Source of the DNA: Mycobacterium sp. 852013-50091_SCH5140682
Lineage (GTDB): Bacteria > Actinomycetota > Actinomycetes > Mycobacteriales > Mycobacteriaceae
Direction: 5' to 3'
Assembly: GCF_001665685.1 (NCBI RefSeq)
Contig: NZ_LZTB01000025.1
Location: 1 to 64,000 of the forward strand
Length of the DNA: 64,000 nucleotides
Shown: positions 43,554 through 55,489 of the stretch, piece by piece
Layout: the number at the start of each line of letters is the position of its first letter
Position numbering within the stretch: the first letter of the stretch is position 1
The notes under the pieces: generated by a model
Database searches by the model: none
Told to the model about the DNA's origin: nothing
The model's input: the letters and a program-made list of their open reading frames with translations, nothing else
Position numbers and translations under genes: made by a program

Positions 43554-45226
43554 GGGGACTCAGCGTAGGCGTCGGAGGTGGTGACCGGTGCCGCTGGTGG
43601 GCTGGTGGTGGTGTCGGGCAGCTTGCGCCAGGGCAACCGGCGCCAGGTCAGCCCGATCAGGATGAGGACGATCACCGCGCTCGCCAGGGTCGCCATCACG
43701 ATCTGGAACAGCGCGAACCGGTCGCCGTTGGCTGTAGGGCCGAAGATGCCGACGACGAGGGTCAGCACGATGGTGGTGCCGCGGAAGCCGGGCCGGGTGG
43801 CCCAGGCGGCGAGCGGCACGATGGCCCACAGCAGGTACCACGGCTGCACCACGGGGAACAGCAGGACGGTCGCGCCGAGGGCGACCCCGAGGCCACCGAC
43901 CGGATGCAGCCGTCCGCGCATCACCGCGAGCAGCAGCCACGTGACGACGACCGCGATGATCGAGACGCCGATCGCGCGGGTCAGCGCCAGAACCGCGGTG
44001 GTGTGATCGCCGAGCCCCAGCAGGATGCCGACCTGACCGGTGCCCAGGGCCAGCAGTGTCGGCGGTGACATCCAGCTGCGCACCACGTTCGCGGTGCCGA
44101 GGGTGAACAGCCAGCCGAAGCCGAGGCCGCTGGCCCAGCCGATGATCGCCATCACGACCAGCGATACCGCGCCCAACGAGAAGCTCGCGATGAAGAACGC
44201 CTTCACGGTGCCGCCCCAGCGCCACGCCAGGGCCATCGCGACGAACCCGAGCGCCAGCAGCGACGGCAGCTTGACCTGCGAGGACATGGTGATGAGCACC
44301 GCGCCGAGGAGAAGCATCGCCATTGGTCGCCAGCGGGCCCACTCGGCCGAACCGTGTGGCCACGTCAACGGGCGCGGCAACAGCGGGTGGCTCGAATCGA
44401 TCCCCCGGAGCGCGAACTCGGTGCCCGCGAGCATGAGGCCCAGCATCAGCGCCTCGTTGTGGATGCCCGCGACGAGATGCATGAACAGCAGCGGGTTACA
44501 GGGGCCCAGCCACAGCGCGCTGACTTCGGCGACGCCGCAGCGATGAGCCAGCCGCGGGGTGGCCCACACGATGAGGCCGACACCGAAGAGCACGACCAGG
44601 CGGTGGCACAGCACGGCAGCGACGATGTTCTCGCCGGTCACTCCCGAGATGGTCTGGCCGATCCACAGAAAGAGCGGACCGTAGGGGGCCGGGGTCTCGC
44701 GCCACAGGCTGGGTACGGACAGGGTGAAGACGTGGTCGAGGCCGAGGCCGGTGGCCGGGCCCACCCGGTACGGGTCGAGCCCGAGCAGCGCGATCTCGCT
44801 CTGGGCCAGGTAGGAGTAGACGTCCTTGCTGTACATCGGTGGGGCGATGAGCAGCGGCAGCGCCCACAGCAGCAGCGTGCGGTCGAGCTGGCTGCGGGAC
44901 ATGCGGCGGGGCCCCAGCGCGAACCGGCCCAGCATCAGCCAGGCGAGCGCCATCATCACGGCGCCGGTGGTGGTCATGGTCAGCGACACCGTCTGGATGC
45001 GGGACGGCAGGTTGAGCAGCCGCACCCCGAACGTCGGGTCCTGCACCACCGGGCGGGCTCCTGCGCCCAGCGCCCCGATGGCCATCAAGACTGTGCCGGT
45101 GGCGCCGAACAGCCTGGTCCGGCGCAGCGCGACGACCTCGGCGTCGTTCAGTGGGGAGCCGACCGCACGTTCGTCGCCGTGCCACCGGGCGATCGACGAG
45201 CTGAAGGACGACAGGCGGCTGGCCAT
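43550..45226 (-). CDS. mptB: Alpha-(1->6)-mannosyltransferase MptB
   Basis: GT-C polyprenyl-phosphomannose-dependent enzyme that starts the lipomannan/lipoarabinomannan mannan core. The 558-residue protein has about 13-14 membrane helices and an acidic/polar loop after helix 2 (SKDVYSYLAQSEI) typical of GT-C active sites. ATG at 45226 follows TACTCT by six bases; the extension to 45295 is rejected. It is shorter than the roughly 591 residues I recall for Rv1459c. Operon with the downstream ABC exporter. Confidence 0.92.
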   Translation of the reverse strand: MASRLSSFSSSIARWHGDERAVGSPLNDAEVVALRRTRLFGATGTVLMAIGALGAGARPVVQDPTFGVRLLNLPSRIQTVSLTMTTTGAVMMALAWLMLGRFALGPRRMSRSQLDRTLLLWALPLLIAPPMYSKDVYSYLAQSEIALLGLDPYRVGPATGLGLDHVFTLSVPSLWRETPAPYGPLFLWIGQTISGVTGENIVAAVLCHRLVVLFGVGLIVWATPRLAHRCGVAEVSALWLGPCNPLLFMHLVAGIHNEALMLGLMLAGTEFALRGIDSSHPLLPRPLTWPHGSAEWARWRPMAMLLLGAVLITMSSQVKLPSLLALGFVAMALAWRWGGTVKAFFIASFSLGAVSLVVMAIIGWASGLGFGWLFTLGTANVVRSWMSPPTLLALGTGQVGILLGLGDHTTAVLALTRAIGVSIIAVVVTWLLLAVMRGRLHPVGGLGVALGATVLLFPVVQPWYLLWAIVPLAAWATRPGFRGTTIVLTLVVGIFGPTANGDRFALFQIVMATLASAVIVLILIGLTWRRLPWRKLPDTTTSPPAAPVTTSDAYAESP

Positions 45227-45232
45227 CAGTGC

Positions 45233-45238
45233 AGAGTA
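45233..45238 (-). promoter_or_regulatory. -10 element of a leaderless mptB transcript
   Basis: Minus-strand TACTCT ends six bases before the mptB ATG, in the divergent region shared with sufR. Confidence 0.5.
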
Positions 45239-45333
45239 ACCGCCGTGATTGAGTGGTCCGGGCCGGTGAGGGCGCAGGAGGGTGGCCCAAATCACGTAAG
45301 GCTACCCTTGCTAGAACCGTCGGCCGAATTCCG

Positions 45334-45350
45334 TCACAATGGTGTTGTGA
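45334..45350. promoter_or_regulatory. SufR operator overlapping the sufR -10 and start codon
   Basis: TCACAA-TGGTG-TTGTGA is a perfect six-base inverted repeat with a five-base spacer. It contains the -10 hexamer CACAAT (45335-45340) and the GTG start (45347-45349), so a bound repressor would directly occlude a leaderless suf promoter. SufR is the natural candidate for autoregulation; binding is not shown here. Confidence 0.7.
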
Positions 45351-46114
45351 AAATCCGCTCGGACGTTGCGCGCAAGGCTGGGGTCGGTTCGCCGGCCCCT
45401 GTCGGTGTTGCCGGTGCGCCCGCTGCGGGTGACGTCGTGCCCGTTTCCGACGGCCAGACGCGCCGCGCCATCATCCAGTTGCTGCTCCAGGGTCCTACCA
45501 CCGCGGGCCAGATCGGCGAGCGGCTCGGCATCTCGGCCGCAGGGGTGCGTCGCCACCTCGACGCCCTCATCGATGCCGGTGATGCCCAGGCCAGCGCCGC
45601 GGCGCCGTGGCAGCACAACGGCCGGGGCCGGCCCGCCAAGCGTTACCAGCTGACGTCGGCCGGGCGGGCCAAGCTCGGGCACACCTACGACGACCTGGCG
45701 GTTGCGGCCATTCGGCAGCTGCGCGAGATCGGCGGCAAGGATGCGGTCCGGACATTCGCTCGGCGGCGCATCGACACCATCCTCGCCGGGGTCACCGCAG
45801 ACTCCGGCGATGTGGCCGAAACCGCCGATCGCGTGGCCGCGGCCATGACCAAGGCCGGCTATGCGACGACGACCAATCCGGTGAGCGGGCCCGTGCGAGG
45901 CGTGCAGATCTGCCAGCACCACTGCCCGGTGTCGCACGTCGCCGAGGAATTCCCCGAACTGTGCGAGACGGAGCGCGAGGCGTTCGCCGAGATCCTGGGA
46001 ACCCATGTCCAGCGGCTGGCCACCATCGTCAACGGTGACTGCGCATGCACCACGCATGTGCCGGTCATACCCGAACAGCCTGTAGTCACCAACGAACAAG
46101 GAGTGTCGCGATGA
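45347..46114 (+). CDS. sufR: Fe-S-dependent repressor SufR
   Basis: A 255-residue ArsR/DeoR-like regulator. The winged HTH covers about 35-110 ([24 protein letters not shown]). The C-terminal cluster-binding region holds Cys189, Cys193, Cys206, Cys232 and Cys234, with the CX12C spacing of SufR proteins. It is expected to bind the suf promoter in Fe-S-loaded form and release it under iron or oxidative stress. GTG lies six bases after CACAAT and inside the palindromic operator. It overlaps sufB (ATGA). Confidence 0.93.
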   Translation: MKIRSDVARKAGVGSPAPVGVAGAPAAGDVVPVSDGQTRRAIIQLLLQGPTTAGQIGERLGISAAGVRRHLDALIDAGDAQASAAAPWQHNGRGRPAKRYQLTSAGRAKLGHTYDDLAVAAIRQLREIGGKDAVRTFARRRIDTILAGVTADSGDVAETADRVAAAMTKAGYATTTNPVSGPVRGVQICQHHCPVSHVAEEFPELCETEREAFAEILGTHVQRLATIVNGDCACTTHVPVIPEQPVVTNEQGVSR

Positions 46115-47538
46115 CGACCACACCGGACCAGTTGACCCAAGAGGAGACCATTGCCTCGCTGGGGAATTACGGCTACGGCTGGTCGGATTCCGATGCCGCG
46201 GGCGCCAGTGCGCAACGCGGCCTGTCCGAGGCGGTCGTGCGTGACATCTCGGGCAAGAAGAACGAGCCGGAGTGGATGCTGGAGACCCGGCTGAAGGCGC
46301 TGCGCACGTTCGACAAGAAGCCGATGCCGCACTGGGGTTCCAACCTCGATGGCATCGATTTCGACAACATCAAGTACTTCGTGCGGTCCACCGAGAAGCA
46401 GGCCGCGTCCTGGGAGGAACTGCCCGAGGACATCCGCAACACCTACGACCGCCTCGGCATCCCGGAGGCCGAGAAGCAGCGGCTGGTCGCCGGTGTGGCG
46501 GCGCAGTACGAGTCCGAGGTGGTGTACCACCAGATCCGCGAAGACCTTGAGGCGCAGGGCGTCATCTTCCTGGACACCGACTCGGGCCTGCGCGAGCATC
46601 CGGAGATCTTCAAGCAGTACTTCGGCACCGTGATCCCGGCCGGGGACAACAAGTTCTCCGCGCTCAACACCGCGGTGTGGTCGGGCGGATCGTTCATCTA
46701 CGTGCCGCCGGGCGTGCACGTCGACATCCCGCTGCAGGCGTACTTCCGGATCAACACCGAGAACATGGGCCAGTTCGAGCGGACGCTGATCATCGCCGAC
46801 GAGGGCTCCTACGTGCACTACGTCGAGGGCTGCACCGCACCGATCTACAAGTCGGATTCGCTGCACTCCGCGGTTGTCGAGATCGTGGTGAAGCCCGGTG
46901 CGCGGGTTCGGTACACCACGATCCAGAACTGGTCGAACAACGTCTACAACCTGGTCACCAAGCGAGCCCGGGCCGAAGCTGGCGCCACCATGGAGTGGAT
47001 CGACGGCAACATCGGCTCCAAGGTCACCATGAAGTACCCGGCGGTGTGGATGACCGGCGAGCACGCCAAGGGCGAGGTGCTCTCGGTGGCGTTCGCCGGC
47101 GAGGGTCAGCACCAGGACACCGGTGCCAAGATGCTGCACCTGGCGCCCAACACGTCGTCCAACATCGTGTCCAAGTCGGTGGCTCGCGGCGGCGGCCGCG
47201 CGTCCTACCGCGGCCTGGTCCAGGTGAACAAGGGCGCGCACGGATCGCGCTCCAGCGTGAAATGCGATGCGCTGCTGGTCGATACGATCAGCCGCTCGGA
47301 CACCTACCCGTACGTCGACATCCGCGAGGACGACGTGACCATGGGCCACGAGGCCACGGTGTCCAAGGTCAGCGAGGATCAGCTGTTCTACCTGATGAGC
47401 CGCGGTCTGACCGAGGACGAGGCCATGGCCATGGTGGTGCGCGGCTTCGTCGAGCCGATCGCCAAGGAACTCCCGATGGAATACGCACTTGAGCTCAACC
47501 GGCTCATCGAGCTGCAAATGGAAGGCGCGGTCGGCTAG
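46111..47538 (+). CDS. sufB: Fe-S cluster scaffold SufB
   Basis: A 475-residue subunit of the SufBCD complex on which clusters are assembled from SufS/SufU sulfur. The beta-helix core contains [19 protein letters not shown] and [21 protein letters not shown]. The M. tuberculosis homologue (Rv1461) carries an intein; here the coding region is continuous and of normal length, so no intein is present. Start overlaps sufR; the stop shares one base with the sufD start. Confidence 0.97.
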   Translation: MTTTPDQLTQEETIASLGNYGYGWSDSDAAGASAQRGLSEAVVRDISGKKNEPEWMLETRLKALRTFDKKPMPHWGSNLDGIDFDNIKYFVRSTEKQAASWEELPEDIRNTYDRLGIPEAEKQRLVAGVAAQYESEVVYHQIREDLEAQGVIFLDTDSGLREHPEIFKQYFGTVIPAGDNKFSALNTAVWSGGSFIYVPPGVHVDIPLQAYFRINTENMGQFERTLIIADEGSYVHYVEGCTAPIYKSDSLHSAVVEIVVKPGARVRYTTIQNWSNNVYNLVTKRARAEAGATMEWIDGNIGSKVTMKYPAVWMTGEHAKGEVLSVAFAGEGQHQDTGAKMLHLAPNTSSNIVSKSVARGGGRASYRGLVQVNKGAHGSRSSVKCDALLVDTISRSDTYPYVDIREDDVTMGHEATVSKVSEDQLFYLMSRGLTEDEAMAMVVRGFVEPIAKELPMEYALELNRLIELQMEGAVG

Positions 47539-48706
47539 TGGCAGGGCTTACTGAAGCTGTTGAAGGCACCAATAAGGGCGAGATCTTCACGTCGTTCGAC
47601 GTCGACGCCTTCGAGGTGCCGCACGGCCGCGACGAGATCTGGCGGTTCACCCCGCTCAAGCGGCTTCGCGGGCTGCACAATGGGTCGGCCGCGGTCACCG
47701 GCAGTGCGCTGATCGAGGTTTCCGAGCGGCCCGGCGTCACCGTCGAGACCGTCCAGCGCGGCGACGAGCGACTCGGTCAGGGTGGTGTGCCCGCGGATCG
47801 GGTTGCGGCCCAGGCCTTCTCGTCGTTCGGTCACGCGACGGTCGTCACGGTCGGGCGCAACAAGCAGGTTGCCGAGCCCATCGAGATCACCGTCAACGGC
47901 CCAGGTGCGGGGTCGACGGCATACGGTCACCTGCAGGTGCGGCTGGAGGAGCTCGCCGAGGCGGTCGTGGTCCTCGACCTCCGCGGTGGCGGAACCTACG
48001 CCGACAACGTCGAATTCATCGTCGGCGACGCAGCGCAGCTGAAGGTCGTTTCCATCGCCGATTGGGATGACGACGCCGTTTACGTCAGCACGCACCATGC
48101 GACGCTGGGCAAGGACGCGGTGCTGCGGCATTTCGCGGTCACCCTCGGCGGCGACGTCGCGCGACTGACCGGACGGGTGCGCTTCACCGCCCCCGGTGGC
48201 GACGCCGAACTGCTCGGCCTGTACTTCGCCGACGACGGCCAACACTTCGAGTCGCGGCTGCTGGTGGACCACGCCCAGCCCAACTGCCGGTCGCACGTCA
48301 CGTACAAGGGTGCGCTGCAAGGGGATCCGCAGTCGAGCAAGCCCGACACCCACACCGTGTGGATCGGCGACGTGCTGATCCGCGCCGAAGCCACCGGCAC
48401 CGACACCTACGAGGTGAACCGGAACCTGGTGCTCACCGACGGTGCGCGCGCGGACTCGGTGCCCAACCTGGAGATCGAGACCGGCGAGATCATCGGCGCC
48501 GGGCACGCCAGTGCCACCGGCCGATTCGACGATGAGCAGCTGTTCTATCTGCAGGCTCGCGGTATCCCCGAGGACCAGGCCCGTCGCCTGGTGGTGCGCG
48601 GATTCTTCGGTGAGCTGATCCAGAAGATCTCCGTCCCCGCGGTCCGGGAGCGCCTCACCGCCGCCATCGAACACGAACTTGAGCTAACTGAAGGAATCAC
48701 GCACGC

Positions 48707-48710
<4 letters not shown>
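47538..48710 (+). CDS. sufD: SufBCD complex subunit SufD
   Basis: A 390-residue SufB paralogue. The beta-helix body includes HHATLGKDAVLRHFAVTLGGDVARL and LVDHAQPNCRSHVTYKGAL, and the C-terminal segment (DEQLFYLQARGIPEDQARRLVVRGFFGEL) resembles that of SufB. The GTG begins on the last base of the sufB stop, and the end overlaps sufC (ATGA). Confidence 0.95.
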
Positions 48711-51246
<2,536 letters not shown>

Positions 51247-51250
<4 letters not shown>

Positions 51251-51588
51251 CCGACACCGCCAATGAGGAATTCCTCGCCGACCTCGAAGAGGCCATGCGC
51301 GACGTGGTCGACCCGGAGCTGGGGATCAACGTCGTCGACCTCGGTCTGGTGTACGGACTGAACGTCGAACAGGCTGATACCGGAACCGTCGCGCTGATCG
51401 ACATGACGCTGACATCCGCGGCGTGCCCGCTGACCGACGTGATCGAGGATCAGTCGCGGACCGCGCTCGTCGGTGCCGGGCTGGTCGACGAACTCCGGAT
51501 CAACTGGGTGTGGAACCCGCCGTGGGGTCCCGACAAGATCACCGACGACGGTCGCGAACAGCTGCGGGCTCTCGGTTTCACCGTTTAG
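51247..51588 (+). CDS. sufT: SufT/MIP18 family Fe-S assembly factor
   Basis: A 113-residue DUF59 protein with VVDPELGINVVDLGLVYGL, the conserved Cys of AACPLTDVI and WGPDKITDDGREQLR. SufT proteins assist Fe-S delivery to client proteins. Last gene of the suf operon, overlapping sufU by four bases. Confidence 0.93.
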
Positions 51589-51603
51589 CCGCTCTCGCCC
51601 CGT

Positions 51604-51609
51604 CACAAT
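51604..51609 (+). promoter_or_regulatory. -10 element of a leaderless transcript for the 51616 gene
   Basis: CACAAT ends six bases before the GTG at 51616, the same hexamer and spacing as at sufR but without the palindrome. Confidence 0.4.
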
Positions 51610-51615
51610 GACGGT

Positions 51616-52143
51616 GTGCTGACGGTCCCTGCCTTCGTATGGCGAGGTGGTTTCTTCTACCGCGCGGTGATCATCGGCGGCAGTGTCGGGTTGTGCCTTG
51701 CGGTCCTGGCCTTGCTGGACTCCGGATTCTGGGTGGCAGGCGTCGCGGTGTTCGTGGTCATGGGCGTCTTCTACGGGATATGGATGCCGCAACGGATGGC
51801 GCGGTACTGGCCGGCCGCCAAGCAACTCGGCGGTGCCGACCGGGTCGCGGTGGTGACTGCGGCGCGAAACGGGGACCGGATCGACGATCCCCGATTGATG
51901 CCCGCAGCGCTCGACTATCGCCGCGGTATGCATGCCGCAGCTGAGGACGCACGACCCCTGAGGTGGCTGTTTCCGGTGGTCCTTGTCGTTGCGGCCGCGT
52001 CCGCAGCGTGGGACGCGGTGTTCGGTTCGTGGGGCAATGCCGTGGCCTCGGTGATCTATCTCGTTGCCTTGCTGGCCGAAATGTTCTGGTGGCCGAAGCG
52101 CAGGGCGCAATTGCTCGCCAATGTCGACCGGGCCTGTGGATAA
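51616..52143 (+). CDS. Predicted membrane protein of unknown function
   Basis: A 175-residue protein with four probable membrane segments (about 18-35, 38-55, 118-132, 138-155) and a basic cytoplasmic loop carrying DRIDDPRLMPAALDYRRGMHAAAED. No family recognised. It lies 27 bases after sufT but has its own apparent -10, so membership of the suf operon is doubtful. Confidence 0.65.
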   Translation: MLTVPAFVWRGGFFYRAVIIGGSVGLCLAVLALLDSGFWVAGVAVFVVMGVFYGIWMPQRMARYWPAAKQLGGADRVAVVTAARNGDRIDDPRLMPAALDYRRGMHAAAEDARPLRWLFPVVLVVAAASAAWDAVFGSWGNAVASVIYLVALLAEMFWWPKRRAQLLANVDRACG

Positions 52144-52235
52144 CTCCCGATCCTGAGCCGTTCTTGTCGGCTGTCCTCGTTAGCTTTCGGCCAGACGGGA
52201 CCGATGGCGGGCCCACAGGTTGGGAAGGCACCGAT

Positions 52236-52922
52236 ATGAGTATTGAGCGGTTGCGGGTGGCATGCGAACGCGATCTCGGCGATCCGGGCGATTGGCCGGG
52301 TCCGTTCGGATATCCAGATGCATTGGCGCTGTGCATCATTGACGCGATCTACGTGACCGGTGCGCGGCACCTGACCGTCGAGAAAGTGGTCGAGCGATAC
52401 CGCGGCTATCGAGCGGCCCAGGGTGGAGACGCCGACACCGACGGCGCGCCGGAGCTTCTCGCGAATGTCGAGGAGCTCGGTGGTCCGCCGCAGTGGGCGG
52501 CAGAGATCGGCAATCGCCGTCCGACGTCGACGGCCAAGGGTGCGCCGCTGCGGGCGGCAGCGCTCATCGAGGTCACCCAGGCTCTCGTCGGGCTCGGGGT
52601 CCGCACCACTGCGGACCTGCGGGCCGTGGCCGCGGACGATGACCGCTGCGCGCAGGCCAAGGCGGCGTGGTGTGCGGTGCCGGGGCAGCGGTCAGGTTTC
52701 ACCTGGCGTTACCTCGTGCTGCTCGCACAACAGCCCGGTGTCACCGTCGATCCGTCGGTCGCCGGTTACGTGTATCGCGAACTCGGTGCGGTCGATGGCG
52801 AGGACGTGGCTGCGCTTCTGCAGGCCGTAGCCGACGACGCGGGCTGGGACGCCACGGCGTTGCACCATGCGATCTGGCGGTTCGAGTCGGCACGCCGGCC
52901 CGAGCTGCCGTCCACCGCATGA
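52236..52922 (+). CDS. Conserved protein, possible helix-hairpin-helix DNA-glycosylase-like fold
   Basis: A 228-residue soluble, helical protein. FGYPDALALCIIDAIYVTGARH at the N-terminus, IGNRRPTSTAKGAPLRA in the middle and VPGQRSGFTWRYLVLLA near the C-terminus resemble a widespread family that looks like the HhH-GPD fold without its Lys/Asp active site. DNA binding is inference. ATG at 52236 has GGAAGG upstream; the longer frame from 51963 overlaps the previous gene. Confidence 0.7.
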   Translation: MSIERLRVACERDLGDPGDWPGPFGYPDALALCIIDAIYVTGARHLTVEKVVERYRGYRAAQGGDADTDGAPELLANVEELGGPPQWAAEIGNRRPTSTAKGAPLRAAALIEVTQALVGLGVRTTADLRAVAADDDRCAQAKAAWCAVPGQRSGFTWRYLVLLAQQPGVTVDPSVAGYVYRELGAVDGEDVAALLQAVADDAGWDATALHHAIWRFESARRPELPSTA

Positions 52923-52963
52923 AGTGCTCATCCTGACGGAAGCTCGGCGCGTCCGGTATTTAC

Positions 52964-52977
52964 CTGACTAAAGTCAG
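52964..52977. promoter_or_regulatory. Palindromic operator over the -10 of the MarR-GNAT gene
   Basis: CTGACT-AA-AGTCAG is a perfect six-base inverted repeat. The -10 hexamer TAAAGT (52969-52974) lies inside it and ends seven bases before the ATG, so the encoded MarR domain probably represses its own leaderless promoter. Confidence 0.6.
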
Positions 52978-52981
52978 AGAT

Positions 52982-53881
52982 ATGTCCGCGGAGATGGTCG
53001 CGCAGGTCCGTAGGTTCAACCGGGTCGTCACGCGCAGCGCGGGGGTGCTCAACGAGAACTTCCTGGCCAGCGGGCGATCGCTGGGTCAAGACCGGCTGCT
53101 GTGGGAGATCGGTGTCGATGGATGCGACGTGCGGGACCTGCGGGAACGGCTCGGGTTGGATTCGGGTTACCTGAGCCGGCTCCTGCGGGCTCTGCAGCAC
53201 GAAGGGCTCGTGGCGGTCGCGCCGAGCGACGCAGACGGGCGGGTGCGTACGGCGCAGCTCACCGACGCCGGGCGCCGGGAGCTCGCCACGCTCAACGAGC
53301 GCTCCGACGCCGCGGCAGCCGCCGTGCTGCGGTCACTGTCCGGCAGCCAGCAGGACCGGCTGGTGACGGCGATGGCCCAGGTCGAGCGGCTGCTGACGGC
53401 GTCTGCGGTCCAGCTGGATGTCTGCGATCCACACCATCCCGACGCTCGCTACTGCCTGGCGACCTACTACGCCGAACTGGCCCAGCGGTTCACCGGCGGC
53501 TACGACCCGGCGGTCAGTCCGGTCGCCGATGCCGAGATGACACCGCCCGCGGGGTTGCTGCTCGTCGCCTCGCTGCACGGCCGGCCCGTGGGGTGCGGTG
53601 CGGTGATCTGGTATCCCGACGCGGTCGCGCTCGTCAAACGGATGTGGGTCGCCCCGAGCACACGCGGCCTGGGGGTGGGCCGACGCATCCTCACGGCCCT
53701 GGAGTCACACGCGCAGGCCCACGGGGCTCGGCTCATGCGTCTGGACACCAATGCTGCATTGACCGAGGCGCAGCGGATGTACCGCAGCTGCGGCTACGAG
53801 GAAGTCGAACCGTTCAGCGGCGAGGTCTACGCCGATCACTGGTTCGAGAAGCCGCTACCCACTCAGACTCGCGGCGAGTAA
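52982..53881 (+). CDS. MarR regulator fused to a GNAT acetyltransferase
   Basis: A 299-residue fusion. Residues 1-145 are a MarR winged helix (DVRDLRERLGLDSGYLSRLLRALQHEGLV, then a wing SDADGRVRTAQLT). Residues 150-295 are a GNAT domain with the acetyl-CoA loop VAPSTRGLGVGRRIL. Such fusions are known in actinobacteria; the acetylation substrate is unknown. The start follows a palindrome and -10. The Old Yellow Enzyme gene 25 bases downstream on the same strand may be a target or partner. Confidence 0.86.
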   Translation: MSAEMVAQVRRFNRVVTRSAGVLNENFLASGRSLGQDRLLWEIGVDGCDVRDLRERLGLDSGYLSRLLRALQHEGLVAVAPSDADGRVRTAQLTDAGRRELATLNERSDAAAAAVLRSLSGSQQDRLVTAMAQVERLLTASAVQLDVCDPHHPDARYCLATYYAELAQRFTGGYDPAVSPVADAEMTPPAGLLLVASLHGRPVGCGAVIWYPDAVALVKRMWVAPSTRGLGVGRRILTALESHAQAHGARLMRLDTNAALTEAQRMYRSCGYEEVEPFSGEVYADHWFEKPLPTQTRGE

Positions 53882-53905
53882 AACGGAATCCCCGCGCGGC
53901 AACCG

Positions 53906-55018
53906 ATGTTGGTTGGACATGTGAACGTGCCACGTCCAGAGTTGTTCAGTCCGATCACCGTCGGGTCCCTGACGATCCCCAATCGGTTTGCCATGGCCCC
54001 GATGACCCGTCGCGCGTCGCCGGATGGTGTTCCAGGGCCCGATGTCGCGGCGTACTACGCGCGTCGCGCCGCCGGCGGTGTCGGCTTGATCATCACCGAG
54101 GGCGTGCGGTTGCCCGATCCCGTGGCCGGCTGGCCGTTCAGCATCCCCACCCTGGCCGGTTCAGAGGTGCTGGCCGGCTGGCGGGCGGTCACCGACGCGG
54201 TCCACGCTCACGGCGCGACCATCGCGGCGCAGCTGTGGCATCAAGGCGCGGAGCGCGACGACCGTGACGGGCTCGTCCCGGTGAGTCCGTCCGGCGTCAA
54301 CTCTCTCGGCGAGGCGAAAGGGCGCGCCTTGAGCACCGACGAACTCGCGGGCGTGGCCGCGAGCTTCGCCGAGGCTGCCCGCAACGCCAAGATCGCCGGG
54401 TTCGACGCTGTCGAGCTGCACGGCGCGCACGGCTACCTCCTCGACGAATTCCTGTGGGAGAGAACAAATCAGCGCACCGACGGATATGGCGGCTCGATTG
54501 CCGCGCGCACCCGGTTCCCGGTCGAGGTGATCACTGCGGTACGGGACGCGGTCGGTCCGGAGTTCCCGATCATCTACCGGTTCTCGCAGTGGAAGGCCAA
54601 CGCCTACGACGCACACATCGCCGCCGATCCCGGTGAGCTGGAGGCGGTGCTGACACCTCTGGTGAGCGCGGGCATCGACATCCTGCACCCGTCGACCCGC
54701 AGGCACTACCTTCCGGCGTTCCCCGGGTCCACGCGCAGCCTCGCCGGCTGGGTCAAGCACATCACCGGCATCCCGGTCATCGGCGTAGGCTCCGTCGGGC
54801 TGGCCACCGAATTCAAACCAGGCCGGGCCGACGGCGATGTGATCACCCCGGCTCCGGTGGACCGGTTGCTCGAGCAGTTCGCCGCAGGTGAGTTCGACAT
54901 CGTGGCGATCGGGCGGGCGTTGCTGGCCGACCCGGGTTGGGTGAACCGGTTGCGCGACGACACGCTCGACGGCTTCGGCGGCTACCACGCTGAAACTGCA
55001 CTGGCCGGCTTGCATTGA
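53906..55018 (+). CDS. NADH:flavin oxidoreductase, Old Yellow Enzyme family
   Basis: FMN-dependent ene-reductase of 370 residues. The TIM barrel shows SPITVGSLTIPNRFAMAPM, HQGAERD, ELHGAHGYLLDEFLWE..NQRTDGYGGS and the phosphate-binding end DIVAIGRALLADPGW. It reduces activated C=C bonds of xenobiotics or quinones. ATG at 53906 is used; GTG at 53921 is the alternative and starts nearer the conserved core. It lies behind the MarR-GNAT gene, which may regulate it. Confidence 0.88.
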   Translation: MLVGHVNVPRPELFSPITVGSLTIPNRFAMAPMTRRASPDGVPGPDVAAYYARRAAGGVGLIITEGVRLPDPVAGWPFSIPTLAGSEVLAGWRAVTDAVHAHGATIAAQLWHQGAERDDRDGLVPVSPSGVNSLGEAKGRALSTDELAGVAASFAEAARNAKIAGFDAVELHGAHGYLLDEFLWERTNQRTDGYGGSIAARTRFPVEVITAVRDAVGPEFPIIYRFSQWKANAYDAHIAADPGELEAVLTPLVSAGIDILHPSTRRHYLPAFPGSTRSLAGWVKHITGIPVIGVGSVGLATEFKPGRADGDVITPAPVDRLLEQFAAGEFDIVAIGRALLADPGWVNRLRDDTLDGFGGYHAETALAGLH

Positions 55019-55063
55019 CCATAGGCTGGGAACAGCCCGCCGCACCGCAACGTTAGGAAAGTC

Positions 55064-55429
55064 GTGAGTACGCAAGACATCACCGCAGAACAGTTCAACA
55101 CCACCATTGCCGACAACGAGATCGTGCTGGTGGATTTCTGGGCGTCTTGGTGCGGGCCGTGTCGTGCGTTCGCGCCGACCTTCAAGGCCGCATCGGAGAA
55201 GCACCCCGACGTGGTGTTCGCCAAGGTCGACACCGAGGCCGAGCAGTCGCTGGCTGCCGCCGCCGAGATCCGGTCCATTCCGACGCTGATGGCCTTCAAG
55301 AAGGGCAAGCTGGTGTTCAACCAGGCCGGCGCCCTGCCGCCCGCAGCGCTCGAGGACCTGGTCCAGAAGGTCAAGGAATTCGACGTCGACGCCGCGATCG
55401 CCGCGCAGGGCGACGGGGAGCAGGTCTAA
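55064..55429 (+). CDS. trxA: Thioredoxin
   Basis: A 121-residue thioredoxin with the redox motif WCGPC (Cys30/Cys33), the cis-proline segment SIPTLMAFKKG and a C-terminal helix. GTG start with TAGGAAAG upstream. In M. tuberculosis trxB1 follows (Rv1471); no reductase gene is present here, so reduction must come from a reductase encoded elsewhere. Confidence 0.94.
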   Translation: MSTQDITAEQFNTTIADNEIVLVDFWASWCGPCRAFAPTFKAASEKHPDVVFAKVDTEAEQSLAAAAEIRSIPTLMAFKKGKLVFNQAGALPPAALEDLVQKVKEFDVDAAIAAQGDGEQV

Positions 55430-55476
55430 CCGACCTGATCCGGGGTCGCTGCGCACTCAGGCGGCTGCACACGCGA

Positions 55477-55482
55477 TAGCGT
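55477..55482 (+). promoter_or_regulatory. -10 element of a leaderless echA12 transcript
   Basis: TAGCGT ends seven bases before GTG at 55490 with no Shine-Dalgarno between. Confidence 0.42.
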
Positions 55483-55489
55483 GCTGTGC

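Noticed and set aside
45290..45320. Second iron box upstream of sufR (AAGGCTACCCTTG)
   Set aside because: Matches one half of the IdeR consensus only; the upstream half does not fit.
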